From Pyrobaculum sp. 3827-6 (GTDB lineage: Archaea; Thermoproteota; Thermoprotei; Thermoproteales; Thermoproteaceae): 64,000 nucleotides of DNA. The stretch is from the NCBI RefSeq assembly GCF_025641885.1, contig NZ_JAOTQN010000001.1, forward strand, positions 310,001-374,000. The letters are read 5' to 3'. The first letter of the stretch is position 1. Every line of letters starts with the position of its first letter. The position numbers and the translations under genes were made by a program. Shown here in pieces: positions 9,416 to 17,559 of the stretch. Under the pieces are notes generated by a model. The model was not told the origin of the DNA. It ran no database searches and saw only the letters and a list, made by a program, of their open reading frames with translations.

Positions 9416-10618
9416 GTGAGGTACGTCCTGCACGCCCCCCCTGGGTTTGGGAAGTCTAGGCTTATCGCAAGGCTGGCGGCGGGTAGGCGTTCTCTAATCT
9501 TCGTCAGAAGCCACGTGGAGGGGCTCCAGATGGCGCGCTACGTGGCGGAGCACGGAGGCGACGCCGGCGTGCTGTTCGGAAGAAGGCATCTCTGCCCCTT
9601 TAGGGCGGAGAGCTGGGCTCGGTGCTTCGAGCTGAGAGATAGCGGGGTGTGTAAGGCCAAGTCTCGCAGGGCCGAGGCGCCGATTTTCGACGTAGAGGAG
9701 CTGTATAAATTGGGGGTGTGTCCATACGAGGCGCTCCACGTGGAGGGCAGGCGCAAGGGGGTGGTGGTGTTGCCCCTTGCCTATCTGTCGAAGGTGTCGA
9801 ACATATCCGCCGTGGCTGACCTTTTCGAGGAGGTGGAGTTCGTCGCGCTGGACGAGGCGCATAACCTGCTGTCGACTGTAGAGGTCGGCGACGAGGAGCT
9901 TTACTCGCGGAGGTACTGCATCGGGGGTGGGGGCGGCTTGACGTGTCTCGTGTTGCCGCTAGTTGGCGAGGTGGCTGGGAGGGCCCGTTTTCTGGTGGCG
10001 GCAAGCGCCTCCGTTGTGAGGCAGTTTTCTGATATTTTTACATATTTCCTAAGGGCCGAGTATGTAGAGGTACAGCGCCTGCCGGGGGAGGAGAACCTCG
10101 ACGTAGATTACATGCCTCTGAAGATCAGATACAGAACCCGTCTAAAGAAGCGGTATGTAGACGCGGTTATTGACAGGGTTAGGCAGATTTTCAGGGAGTA
10201 TAGGAGGGCTGTGGTGTTTCTGCCAAACAAAGAGCTGGCGTCGCTCTACGCTAGCAAAATTGCAGACCTGCCTGTATCTGACCAGCCCCTAGGGGATATT
10301 GACCACGTAATAGTGACTTACTACGGTAGCCCCATTTCCGAGGGTGTCAACTTAAACGTGAAGGCTGGCGTGTTGGTTGGGTTTCCAATTCCAGATGTCC
10401 GTAGCCGGGAGCTGTGGGACAAGGTAAGGATTCTCAAGAGGCTGGGGTATGACGGGTATAAATACGGGGTGTTGTTCACCGCAGTTAACCACGTCGTGCA
10501 GGCCGCGGGGAGGGTCATGAGGGGGCTAGACAGAGAGAGGAAGTACATCCTGCTAATAGACGACAGATTTGCTGAATACAGATCGTACCTCCCGCGGTAC
10601 CTGTCGAGAGCCGTGTAG
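9416..10618 (+). CDS. Short XPD/Rad3-like DNA helicase with iron-sulfur cysteines
   Basis: A superfamily 2 helicase-like ATPase of 400 residues. Walker A is APPGFGKS (7-14) and the DEAH box is at 146-149. Between them are four cysteines (60, 70, 79, 102) placed like the 4Fe-4S ligands of XPD. The C-terminal half carries a motif VI-like segment (QAAGRVMRG). At 400 residues it is clearly shorter than typical archaeal XPD (about 550), so it is a compact relative rather than the canonical repair helicase. GTG start overlaps no neighbour but lies 14 nt after the upstream gene. Confidence 0.75.
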   Translation: MRYVLHAPPGFGKSRLIARLAAGRRSLIFVRSHVEGLQMARYVAEHGGDAGVLFGRRHLCPFRAESWARCFELRDSGVCKAKSRRAEAPIFDVEELYKLGVCPYEALHVEGRRKGVVVLPLAYLSKVSNISAVADLFEEVEFVALDEAHNLLSTVEVGDEELYSRRYCIGGGGGLTCLVLPLVGEVAGRARFLVAASASVVRQFSDIFTYFLRAEYVEVQRLPGEENLDVDYMPLKIRYRTRLKKRYVDAVIDRVRQIFREYRRAVVFLPNKELASLYASKIADLPVSDQPLGDIDHVIVTYYGSPISEGVNLNVKAGVLVGFPIPDVRSRELWDKVRILKRLGYDGYKYGVLFTAVNHVVQAAGRVMRGLDRERKYILLIDDRFAEYRSYLPRYLSRAV

Positions 10619-10641
10619 TAGCTTATATTTTACAATTATAC

Positions 10642-11523
10642 GTGTGGGAACTCCTTTTGCTACTTCTGCTTCTTGCCCTTACTATGAACGACGGCGTGCT
10701 CGTCGGCATTGGGAAGACCGGGCCGGTGTACCTCGCCATGGATAGACACGTCGTAATAACCGGCTCCACCAGGAGCGGCAAGACGAGGCTAGCCAAGAAG
10801 ATAATCGCCAGGTCAGGACTGCCTGCGCTGGTGCTGGACTGGCATGGGGAGTACGGAGGTCTTTCTATAGATGCCAGGAAGCTGAAGTTCACCTTCGAGA
10901 AGTTCGACAAGAAACTTCTAGTGGAGATACTAGGCCTGTCGCTTAATCTCAACGAGCCGAGTATCTACTTCCTCTACAGAGCAGTGAGAGGCAGGCGGCT
11001 GGAGACTCTGAGGGATATCCTCACCGCGCTGGAGGATTTCCTAGTCACCACTAGGAGCGAGGTGGAGATGAAGGCGGCGATAGCCCGGAGGCTGGAATAT
11101 GTAATTGACGTCTTCGAAGAGGGGGTAATACCCGTCGACATGTTATTCAAGACAAAGAAAACTATATCAATAAATCTTTCAAAACTAAAACTATATGAAG
11201 AAAAAATTTTAGTAATTTTATTCATACTGTCATCATTATATAATTTTTTATTTGAAAAAGGTATTAGCAGAGGCCCGGAGAGGCTATTGGTAATAGACGA
11301 GGCGCAGAACATCTTGGGGAGAGGCGACGTGGTGAAGTACTTAATTTTCGAAAGCGCAAAGTACGGGCTCAGGATAGTGCTTGTGAGCAACGAAATGCCG
11401 GCGCAGGACCTCCTCGTCCACTGCAATCTTGTAATCACGAGGCCTCACTACACCTACAACATAAAGACGGCGCGCGCCGCTGTGGTGAGGGACAACAAAA
11501 TCACAGAGTTATGGATAGTGTAG
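10642..11523 (+). CDS. HerA/VirB4-like P-loop ATPase with N-terminal membrane helix
   Basis: 293 residues. An N-terminal run of leucines (residues 4-13) could be a membrane anchor; alternatively translation starts at the ATG at 10684. Walker A is GSTRSGKT (41-48) and Walker B LLVIDEAQ near residue 215, and the downstream block (ESAKYGLRIVLVSN) fits the HerA/DUF87 DNA-translocase group. Around 11150-11270 the DNA becomes sharply AT-rich in an otherwise GC-rich gene. It ends overlapping a small downstream gene by 13 nt. No NurA nuclease partner is nearby, so the role is unclear. Confidence 0.7.
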   Translation: MWELLLLLLLLALTMNDGVLVGIGKTGPVYLAMDRHVVITGSTRSGKTRLAKKIIARSGLPALVLDWHGEYGGLSIDARKLKFTFEKFDKKLLVEILGLSLNLNEPSIYFLYRAVRGRRLETLRDILTALEDFLVTTRSEVEMKAAIARRLEYVIDVFEEGVIPVDMLFKTKKTISINLSKLKLYEEKILVILFILSSLYNFLFEKGISRGPERLLVIDEAQNILGRGDVVKYLIFESAKYGLRIVLVSNEMPAQDLLVHCNLVITRPHYTYNIKTARAAVVRDNKITELWIV

Positions 11524-11699
11524 AGAAGATATTAAAGCTCCTAGGTTTAGAAAAGGACGAGCTTGCTCCATGTGATATATATATTAACTATTTTATGCAG
11601 TATATCGCTAGTATTGAGAGAAAAATCTCAGAATTAAAAAGTAAAGTAGAGTACTTAGAGGATATATGCTTTAAAAATGTCAAAGAAATAAATAAATAG
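11511..11699 (+). CDS. Small coiled-coil protein of unknown function
   Basis: 62 residues, AT-rich coding sequence, predicted helical with a coiled coil in the second half (ASIERKISELKSKVEYLED). It overlaps the end of the HerA-like ATPase gene by 13 nt, so it is likely translated from the same transcript and may be its partner. Family not recognised. Confidence 0.55.
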   Translation: MDSVEKILKLLGLEKDELAPCDIYINYFMQYIASIERKISELKSKVEYLEDICFKNVKEINK

Positions 11700-11718
11700 G
11701 GGCACCTTCTTTATGTAT

Positions 11719-12087
11719 ATGGCCGACATCCGGACCCTCTCACGAACTTACAACGACAAAACAGACTCTTTCCGTATCAAGCTCATCACAATCAAATTCC
11801 TCCGGGAGCAGGTGCAAAACGCCAAGGGAAACCTCGTGACCTTCCGCCCCTCAAAGGTGGCGCAGGACCTCCATCTCTACGGGAGGCAGGACCTAAGAGC
11901 CAAGACTGTGTTGATAAGAGCTTTCCTAGACGACTTGGTCCAGAGGGGCTACATCACGATAATTAAGAGAAGCGCGAGGGGAAAGGTGTACGGCTTGTAT
12001 AAAGCCAACAAGTTCTGGGATATGCTGTCGATATACGAACCGGAGAAGGTTCTGGAGTTTTTAGAGTCAGAAAAAATTCAGCAGTAG
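11719..12087 (+). CDS. Winged-helix-like DNA-binding protein
   Basis: About 122 residues. Layout fits a winged helix: helices at residues 15-60 followed by a recognition-like helix (KTVLIRAFLDDLVQRG) and a beta wing (YITIIKRSARGKVYGLYK). No effector domain is visible. The start could be ATG 11713 or 11719. It lies between the HerA-like ATPase/coiled-coil pair and an M48 protease, so it may regulate this cluster. Function is inferred only from fold pattern. Confidence 0.55.
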   Translation: MADIRTLSRTYNDKTDSFRIKLITIKFLREQVQNAKGNLVTFRPSKVAQDLHLYGRQDLRAKTVLIRAFLDDLVQRGYITIIKRSARGKVYGLYKANKFWDMLSIYEPEKVLEFLESEKIQQ

Positions 12088-12115
12088 TCTTATATTGAGG
12101 AGACTGGGTAAATAG

Positions 12116-13006
12116 GTGCAGGCAGTAGAATTAATACAGCTTCTCAAGGATAAATACAAAAAAGAGAGCTATAAGGCGGCCCTGGTCGGGACGTATAAGG
12201 ACGGGAGGTATGTAGACCCCCCGCCGTTGCAGACAAACCTATCCCTCTTCCTAGCCCCCCTGGCTCTTTCAGTAGCCCCACTCCTGGCGGTCAAAGACCT
12301 ATACATACAATGGGCACTCGGGGTGTCCCTCATATCCATCACCTACATGGCGCTGTATATATACCTAAAGAAAAACTGCTTTATCCCAGACGCGGTCAAG
12401 GTGGTGCGGACTAACTACGGAGACGTGGAGTACCTCAGGAGGAACAAGCTAGAGATCTTGGAAAACCCCCAGAGGCTACCGGGGGACTACGAGTACTACT
12501 ACGCGCCTGTCAACGTGTGCGTGGCCAGAGACAGACGCCCCAACGCCTTCACTCTAGACGGGCCGCGAGGCCCCGTCGTCTACTTCACCACTGGCATATT
12601 CGCCCGGCTGTCCCCCGAGGAGTTGCAGGCGGTGCTGGAACATGAGAGGGGGCATATCGAATACCGCCACACCCACAAACTACTTGCCTTCCTAATCTCT
12701 GAGTACACCCTCAGAATCCCCCTCGTACACCTGGTCTACGCCAAGTACTCAATAACGCTTCTCGCGATACACCTCATAGGCGTGGCTCTTCTCTACACCG
12801 CCATGCTCCAGGCTTTTGAATTCGAGGCAGACAAATACGCGGCGCGGAGGCACAGGGAGAGGCTGGTCTCGGCGCTGGTTAAGCTGGACTGGAACGGCAT
12901 AGTAGAGTCGTTGCTAAACCCCGTAGCCGCTAGGCTGACTCTGCTAGCCAGGACGCACCCCCTCACAATAGACAGAATACGTAAACTCCATGCAATTCCT
13001 TACTAG
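12116..13006 (+). CDS. Membrane M48 family zinc metalloprotease (HtpX/Ste24-like)
   Basis: 296 residues. The zinc-binding HERGH (HExxH) follows the typical LSPEELQAVLEHE block, and the third-ligand region EFEADKYAA lies downstream. Two hydrophobic segments precede the catalytic domain (about residues 42-58 and 68-85) and two follow it, as in membrane M48 proteases, which cleave membrane or misfolded proteins. GTG start. Its end overlaps the next gene by 17 nt. Confidence 0.85.
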   Translation: MQAVELIQLLKDKYKKESYKAALVGTYKDGRYVDPPPLQTNLSLFLAPLALSVAPLLAVKDLYIQWALGVSLISITYMALYIYLKKNCFIPDAVKVVRTNYGDVEYLRRNKLEILENPQRLPGDYEYYYAPVNVCVARDRRPNAFTLDGPRGPVVYFTTGIFARLSPEELQAVLEHERGHIEYRHTHKLLAFLISEYTLRIPLVHLVYAKYSITLLAIHLIGVALLYTAMLQAFEFEADKYAARRHRERLVSALVKLDWNGIVESLLNPVAARLTLLARTHPLTIDRIRKLHAIPY

Positions 13007-13376
13007 ACTAGCCCGCTCGATAGAGCAACTGGACAGACTGGCGCAGAAGTACCAAGACGACGAGTTGAGAAGCGTCGTGGCGGAGCTGTATAAGCAGCTA
13101 ACCACGATAATAAACCTCCTAGAGAAGCTCTACGCCATATACACGGAGCTGGACATAGTCATGAAGACAGACCTCAGAATAGAGCCCGGCCTCTACCTAG
13201 ACACGGAAGCCCCCACCCAGCCTGAGAAGCTGGCGGAGTTCCTATCTAGGCTGAGGGCCGAGGGGCACGACCCCGACAGAGCCTTGGCGTACCTCCTCGG
13301 CGCTGGCGTTGCGCAACTCGAGCTGAGAGACGGGGAGCTCCTCATAAAGCCGAGGCAGGGGCGTCAGCGCTATTAA
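12990..13376 (+). CDS. Helical protein of unknown function after M48 protease
   Basis: 128 residues with a strongly helical N-terminal half (about residues 5-60, coiled-coil-like) and a charged C-terminal part. It starts within the end of the M48 protease gene, so the two are translationally coupled. The 3' end overlaps a candidate antisense C/D sRNA. Family not recognised. Confidence 0.55.
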   Translation: MQFLTRLARSIEQLDRLAQKYQDDELRSVVAELYKQLTTIINLLEKLYAIYTELDIVMKTDLRIEPGLYLDTEAPTQPEKLAEFLSRLRAEGHDPDRALAYLLGAGVAQLELRDGELLIKPRQGRQRY

Positions 13377-13411
13377 CCACAATCACCAGTCAGACAGCCT
13401 GGTCTCCTCAC
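13364..13411 (-). ncRNA. Candidate C/D box sRNA
   Basis: On the minus strand: C box GTGAGGA (13411-13405), 11-nt guide GACCAGGCTGT, D' box CTGA (13393-13390), 3-nt spacer, C' box GTGATTG (13386-13380), 12-nt guide TGGTTAATAGCG, D box CTGA (13367-13364). The 48-nt size, 11-12-nt guides and 3-nt D'-C' gap are the standard archaeal layout. The C and C' boxes each deviate from consensus. Predicted targets are ACAGCCTGGTC and CGCTATTAACCA; the first resembles a tRNA D-arm. It overlaps the last bases of the convergent gene on the plus strand. Confidence 0.5.
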
Positions 13412-13432
13412 CCAGCCCAGAGCACCTGGGTG
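13409..13432. terminator. Hairpin between convergent genes
   Basis: A 7-bp inverted repeat (CACCCAG ... CTGGGTG) with a 10-nt loop, followed by AATTTAAC, in the 59-nt gap between convergent gene ends at 13376 and 13436. It touches the 5' end of the candidate sRNA on the minus strand, so it could instead relate to that RNA. Confidence 0.3.
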
Positions 13433-13435
13433 AAT

Positions 13436-13861
13436 TTAACACTTTTCTAACAACTCCAGATACCTCCTCAGCACCGCCCCTACGTCTAGGCTGGTGCTGA
13501 ACCTACGCCGGACCTCGCCGGAGGCTACCCTAGCCGTTTTACCAGACAGCACAACCTCCGCCGTGGAGGTCGGCGAGACGTATGGCCTATACACCACCTG
13601 GTCCCCCACAACCTCCAGAGGCCCCGTGTAGGTGTAGTACCTAGACTTCAAAAGCTCGCCGACCCTATCCATCAGCCGCGTAAGAAGCCAAGCCGCCCTT
13701 CTCAAATCCTCCCCACCCACTAAGCACTCCCTGCCCCGGGCCACCACGGCCCCATATGTGCTTCTGGCGTACATGTGGAGGGCGAGCACCCTATCACCTG
13801 AGGTAATTGTGATAGATCTCACCCCGGGGCTCGCCGTTATTGAGAGAAGCACCTTAGACAA
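13436..13861 (-). CDS. Hypothetical protein downstream of zinc-finger gene
   Basis: About 141 residues, beta-rich N-terminus (KVLLSITASPGVRSITIT) and a helical C-terminus. Family not recognised. The start is taken as TTG 13861, which overlaps the stop of the upstream zinc-finger gene; the longer open frame upstream to 13984 runs over that gene and is unlikely. Translational coupling suggests a two-gene operon. Confidence 0.5.
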   Translation of the reverse strand: MSKVLLSITASPGVRSITITSGDRVLALHMYARSTYGAVVARGRECLVGGEDLRRAAWLLTRLMDRVGELLKSRYYTYTGPLEVVGDQVVYRPYVSPTSTAEVVLSGKTARVASGEVRRRFSTSLDVGAVLRRYLELLEKC

Positions 13862-14039
13862 GCTCCAGCGGAGTGTAGCCGTCTGGACACCTATACTGAA
13901 GCTTCCTCGCACAGACGTCGCAGAAGACGTAGCCCCACTTCTTACACACATACCTATCTTCAAATGCGTATATCCTCCTCCCACAGCGGGAGCACCTCCC
14001 CACCATCAAAGTCTTCGGAGGGTAAACCATCGCCCCCAT
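13854..14039 (-). CDS. Small zinc-finger protein
   Basis: 61 residues with zinc-binding pairs CSRC, a single C (YVCKK) and CDVC, plus a final C (YRCPDG), resembling small treble-clef or AN1-like fingers of archaea. ATG at 14039 follows an AT-rich TTCAAATACC stretch by about 22 nt. It is divergent from the BtpA gene. Probable nucleic-acid or protein binding; no specific role can be assigned. Confidence 0.55.
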   Translation of the reverse strand: MGAMVYPPKTLMVGRCSRCGRRIYAFEDRYVCKKWGYVFCDVCARKLQYRCPDGYTPLELV

Positions 14040-14139
14040 GCAAAGAGGGGGTATTTGAACATTTCGCCACAGACGCCGGCCACCGCGGAGAGATGCCGAC
14101 GGGGCAGACAAGTATATATAGGGACAGGTGGCGTCGCGT

Positions 14140-14862
14140 GTGATTATCGGAGTGCTCCACCTACTGCAGATCGACGACACCGACTATCTAAACCACGCCG
14201 TTAGAAATGCCAAGAGGCTGGAGGAGGCGGGGGTAGACGCCATAATTGTGGAGAACTACTACGACGCCCCCTACAAGCCCCGCGCCGACCTCCGGAGGGC
14301 CATCGCAGTCGCCGTGGCCGCCCGCGACGTGGTGCGGGAGGTGTCGGTGCCGGTCGGCGTGAACCTACTACGCAACGCCTGTAGAAAGGCGGCCCTCGTC
14401 GCGAAATACGCCGGCGGCAGATTTATAAGATGCAACGCCTACACAGACATAGTGCTTACAGAATCCGGCGTGCTGACCCCCGAGGCCCCCTACCTAAGAG
14501 AGGTCAAGGTGCTGGCAGACGTCCACGTAAAACACGGCCGCTCCATCTACCCCCCGACGCTGGCGGAGGCGGTCGAGACCGCCACAACCAGGGCGAGGCC
14601 CTACGCCATTGTGATAACAGGCGGAAAGACGGGGGAGCCCCCAGACCCAGTGGACATAGCCGTCGCGAGGGCCCACACAGACCTGCCGGTGTTGGTGGGG
14701 AGCGGAATCTGCTTCAACACCCTAACCCTCCTCAAAATCGCCGACGGGGCAATCGTAGGCACTTGCCTAAAAAAGGGCAGGGAGATAGACGTGGAAAAAG
14801 CCAAGAGGCTGGTGAGAGAGGCTAAAAACACGCTGAGCCCAAGAAGAAGGCTCTCGCTCTAG
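14140..14862 (+). CDS. BtpA family TIM-barrel protein
   Basis: 240 residues. The sequence (IIGVLHLLQ, VDAIIVENYYDAP, VPVGVNLLRN, VLADVHVKHG, PVLVGSGI) matches the BtpA/SgcQ family, named for a cyanobacterial photosystem I biogenesis factor but widespread in archaea with unknown substrate. GTG 14140 lies 25 nt after TATATAT (14113-14119), so it is preferred over GTG 14128. The end overlaps the convergent nucleotidyltransferase by 4 nt. Confidence 0.85.
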   Translation: MIIGVLHLLQIDDTDYLNHAVRNAKRLEEAGVDAIIVENYYDAPYKPRADLRRAIAVAVAARDVVREVSVPVGVNLLRNACRKAALVAKYAGGRFIRCNAYTDIVLTESGVLTPEAPYLREVKVLADVHVKHGRSIYPPTLAEAVETATTRARPYAIVITGGKTGEPPDPVDIAVARAHTDLPVLVGSGICFNTLTLLKIADGAIVGTCLKKGREIDVEKAKRLVREAKNTLSPRRRLSL

Positions 14863-15935
14863 GGCAGAATCTCCCCATCTCTCACGTCCTGCTCCACCTC
14901 CCTGTTCGGCCCCACCGAGGCCCCCCTCCCGATGTAGACCTCGTCCCGCACGTAGACCCCGTCCGCCACGACGGCCTCCACCACCCGCGTCCACCTCCCA
15001 AGCACAACCCCCTCCCCCACGATAGACCTCGCCACGTAGGCCCCCGCCTCGGCCACCACGCCGTCCATCAACACGCTCTCCCTAACCCTCACACCCGGCC
15101 CCAGCCTACTGCCGCTACCCACCACCACGTAGGGCCCCAACACGCTACCAGCCCCCACCGACACCCCCTCGCCGATGTACACCGGAGGGATGATCTTAAC
15201 CCCCGGCAACTCCTTCGCGCAGCCGCACTTATCCAAAGCCGCGAAGTTTGCCCTCAGGTAGTCGGAGTGGGTGCCGATGTCGAACCAAAGCCCCCGGTGC
15301 ACGTATCCATACACGTCGAACTTCTCCATAAGCCTCGGGATTATGTGTTTCGCAATCTTCACCTCCCCCGCGTTGACGTCTGGGAACTCCGCCACCGCCT
15401 CGGGCTCAAATACGTAAAACCCGGCGTTGGCCAGGTTGCTCCCCACCGGCTCCCTAGGCTTCTCCACAAACCTCCTAACCCTCCCGCCGCCGTCCACAAC
15501 AGCTATGCCGAACCTCCCCACCTCCTCCTGCGGAACCTCCACCAAGGCGATCGTCACAGCGCCGCCGCTCTTCTTGTGAAACTCCCAGAGGCCCCTAACG
15601 GAGAGGTCCGTAAAGACGTCGCCGTTAGCCACAATCAACGGCCCCCTAAGCCCTAGACTCCTAACCACATTCACCACAGCCCCCCCGTCCCCCAGCGGCC
15701 TGTCCTCCTCCACCACCCTAACCCTGCCCCCCCACCTCGCCCCCACGTGGTTCCGAATTACGTAGGAGAGGTACCTCGCCGACACAACCGGCTCGGCCAC
15801 CTCCGCCACCCGCTCAATCACCCAGTCAATTACCGGCCTCCCCAGCACGGGAAACAGCGGCTTCGGCTTGGTGTAGCTAAGAGGCCTAAGCCTCGTGGCG
15901 AAGCCGCCCGCCAAAATAATTCCACACTCAGCCAC
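14859..15935 (-). CDS. Sugar-1-phosphate nucleotidyltransferase
   Basis: 358 residues. The N-terminal Rossmann-like nucleotidyltransferase domain has the signature GIILAGGFATRLRPLSYTKPK and VANGDVFTD; the C-terminal third is a left-handed beta-helix with hexapeptide-like repeats (IGEGVSVGAGSVLGPYVVVGSG). Such enzymes make NDP-sugars (GDP-mannose, dTDP- or UDP-glucose) for glycosylation; the nucleotide cannot be fixed. GTG start with a TATA-like TTTATAA about 22 nt upstream. Confidence 0.9.
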   Translation of the reverse strand: MAECGIILAGGFATRLRPLSYTKPKPLFPVLGRPVIDWVIERVAEVAEPVVSARYLSYVIRNHVGARWGGRVRVVEEDRPLGDGGAVVNVVRSLGLRGPLIVANGDVFTDLSVRGLWEFHKKSGGAVTIALVEVPQEEVGRFGIAVVDGGGRVRRFVEKPREPVGSNLANAGFYVFEPEAVAEFPDVNAGEVKIAKHIIPRLMEKFDVYGYVHRGLWFDIGTHSDYLRANFAALDKCGCAKELPGVKIIPPVYIGEGVSVGAGSVLGPYVVVGSGSRLGPGVRVRESVLMDGVVAEAGAYVARSIVGEGVVLGRWTRVVEAVVADGVYVRDEVYIGRGASVGPNREVEQDVRDGEILP

Positions 15936-16017
15936 GTAAAAACAAAAACCATGTTATAAATACATGACCACAGACGCGTCGCACAGCCGCCGGCAACCGT
16001 CAAGCACCAGAAGGCGG

Positions 16018-16035
16018 AACCCCCCACAAGGGGGG
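16018..16035. terminator. GC-only hairpin downstream of a minus-strand gene
   Basis: Six C, ACAA, then six or seven G: a 6-bp all-GC stem with a tetraloop, in the 163-nt gap between two minus-strand genes. It lies about 65 nt past the stop of the gene ending at 16099 and before the promoter of the nucleotidyltransferase gene. The rest of the gap holds only that TATA box. Confidence 0.3.
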
Positions 16036-16098
16036 GCGATATCAGCAACCCGCCGCGCGGCGCCGCCGGCAGATATAGGCGTAATCCACGCCGTGGGT

Positions 16099-16791
16099 TT
16101 ACAGCTGTTTTACGTATTCAAACGCCACCACCTCCGCCTCTCCTATGTCTACATCTCTCCTCTGGAGCACGTTGCCGCCCTCGCCCAGGATGAAAAAGGC
16201 CCGCCGGCTCCGGGGAGACGTGGCGTTGAGGTAGAACTTGGCAACCACGTACCGGTTCCCCCTCCTCACGAAGATCTCCAGGGGCATGAGCCCCAGCCGG
16301 CAGGTGCAGTTCATGGAGAGCTCCCCGCCCCTCTGCAGAACCCTCGCGGTGGCCCAGGCCTTGCCCACCAGCTCCACGTCTGTGGGCACGGCGTTTATGT
16401 GGAGAAGCGACCCAGCCCTGGAGGCCCCCAGCGCCACGGTGGGGCTGGCGTTGGAGAGGAGGATCGGCTTATTCCACACCTGCTCCCAGGCGCCGAACTC
16501 CCGGGCCCTGACCCCTGCGACGGTGACCGCCTTCCTCGCCAGGGGCCTGAGGCCCTCAAGGTCAAGCACATATGCGGGCTTGGCGAGCGCCACCGCCTTC
16601 ACGATGGAGGTGGAGAAGGAGGCCAGGGCCACGTGGCCCTCGAGGAAGTCGCGGCCGACATCTGGAGCCGCCGAGTCGACGTCGACCCCCACGTACTCCT
16701 CCACCCTCCTGCCGCTCTCGACGTCTAAGTAGACAAGCCTCTTGCCGACGACCCCCAGCGCCAAGGTGCACGGCGTGTTGAAGGTAGCCAC
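16099..16791 (-). CDS. Hypothetical protein
   Basis: 230 residues, alternating beta and alpha segments, no membrane helix. Family not recognised. GTG start at 16791, with GGTTTTATATCC on the minus strand (about 16806-16817) some 20 nt upstream. It is divergent from the small gene at 16864, with a short inverted repeat (TACTC GTT GAGTA, 16826-16838) between the two promoters that could be an operator. Confidence 0.6.
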   Translation of the reverse strand: MATFNTPCTLALGVVGKRLVYLDVESGRRVEEYVGVDVDSAAPDVGRDFLEGHVALASFSTSIVKAVALAKPAYVLDLEGLRPLARKAVTVAGVRAREFGAWEQVWNKPILLSNASPTVALGASRAGSLLHINAVPTDVELVGKAWATARVLQRGGELSMNCTCRLGLMPLEIFVRRGNRYVVAKFYLNATSPRSRRAFFILGEGGNVLQRRDVDIGEAEVVAFEYVKQL

Positions 16792-16863
16792 GGCCCTCGT
16801 AGATCGGGGATATAAAACCGTATATTACTCGTTGAGTACATAAGTCCCGCTACGCGGAGTTGC

Positions 16864-17070
16864 GTGGACTTCCGGGTAATTGCCAAGCTTGTCGCGTCTA
16901 GAATAGGCGAGGAGCCCACAGATCTGGACAAGGTGCTGGAGGGGCTTGGGATAGACATGCCGTGGATAGACAAGATCAAGCTGGTACACAGCATGGAGGG
17001 GGTGGAGGCCGTCTACCACGCAGTATCAGGCAAAATCCTCGTGAGGAGGGTAAACGCGGCGAGGGCCTAG
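16864..17070 (+). CDS. Small protein of unknown function
   Basis: 68 residues, mainly helical, no membrane segment or metal motif. Family not recognised. GTG start about 24 nt after a weak TATA-like ACATAAG. The next gene (HIT family) has its own TATA-like TTTATTAA just after this stop, so they are probably separate transcripts. Confidence 0.5.
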   Translation: MDFRVIAKLVASRIGEEPTDLDKVLEGLGIDMPWIDKIKLVHSMEGVEAVYHAVSGKILVRRVNAARA

Positions 17071-17097
17071 TTTATTAACTGGGGTTTTCAAATCGAC

Positions 17098-17559
17098 GTG
17101 GACTACAGAGTTGTCTACGCCCCGTGGCGCTACAGATACATAAAAAACATAGGGAAGGAGGGGTGCTTCCTCTGCAGAGCGGCTGGCGAGCCCCACCGAG
17201 ACGACGAAAACCTTGTCCCCCACAGAGGGAGGCACGTATTCGCCATACTCAACAAATACCCCTACACCTGGGGACACGTAATGATCGCCCCCTACAGACA
17301 CATCTCCCAGTTCGAAGAGATGTCTACTGAAGAGTGGATCGAGATGGTGGCACTCGCCAGGAGGCTCACGCAGACCCTGGCGAAGATCGTCGGCGCCAGG
17401 GACTTCATAATTGGAATAAACGTGGGCCGCGCCGCCGGGGCGGGGCTGGAAAGCCACATACACCTCCACATAATCCCCAAAGACACTGACGTGCCCGCAA
17501 CCGACGACCTGGACCTCGCTCTTATACAGCTAACCCGCGACCTGCGGAGGGCCCTATGA
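17098..17559 (+). CDS. HIT family nucleotide hydrolase/transferase
   Basis: 153 residues with the histidine triad HIHLHI near the C-terminus, and CFLC plus a further His near the N-terminus that could bind zinc, as in many archaeal HIT proteins. Members hydrolyse or phosphorolyse dinucleoside polyphosphates or AMP conjugates. GTG start. It overlaps the ATPase gene by 4 nt (ATGA), forming an operon that continues into the PIN gene. Confidence 0.9.
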   Translation: MDYRVVYAPWRYRYIKNIGKEGCFLCRAAGEPHRDDENLVPHRGRHVFAILNKYPYTWGHVMIAPYRHISQFEEMSTEEWIEMVALARRLTQTLAKIVGARDFIIGINVGRAAGAGLESHIHLHIIPKDTDVPATDDLDLALIQLTRDLRRAL

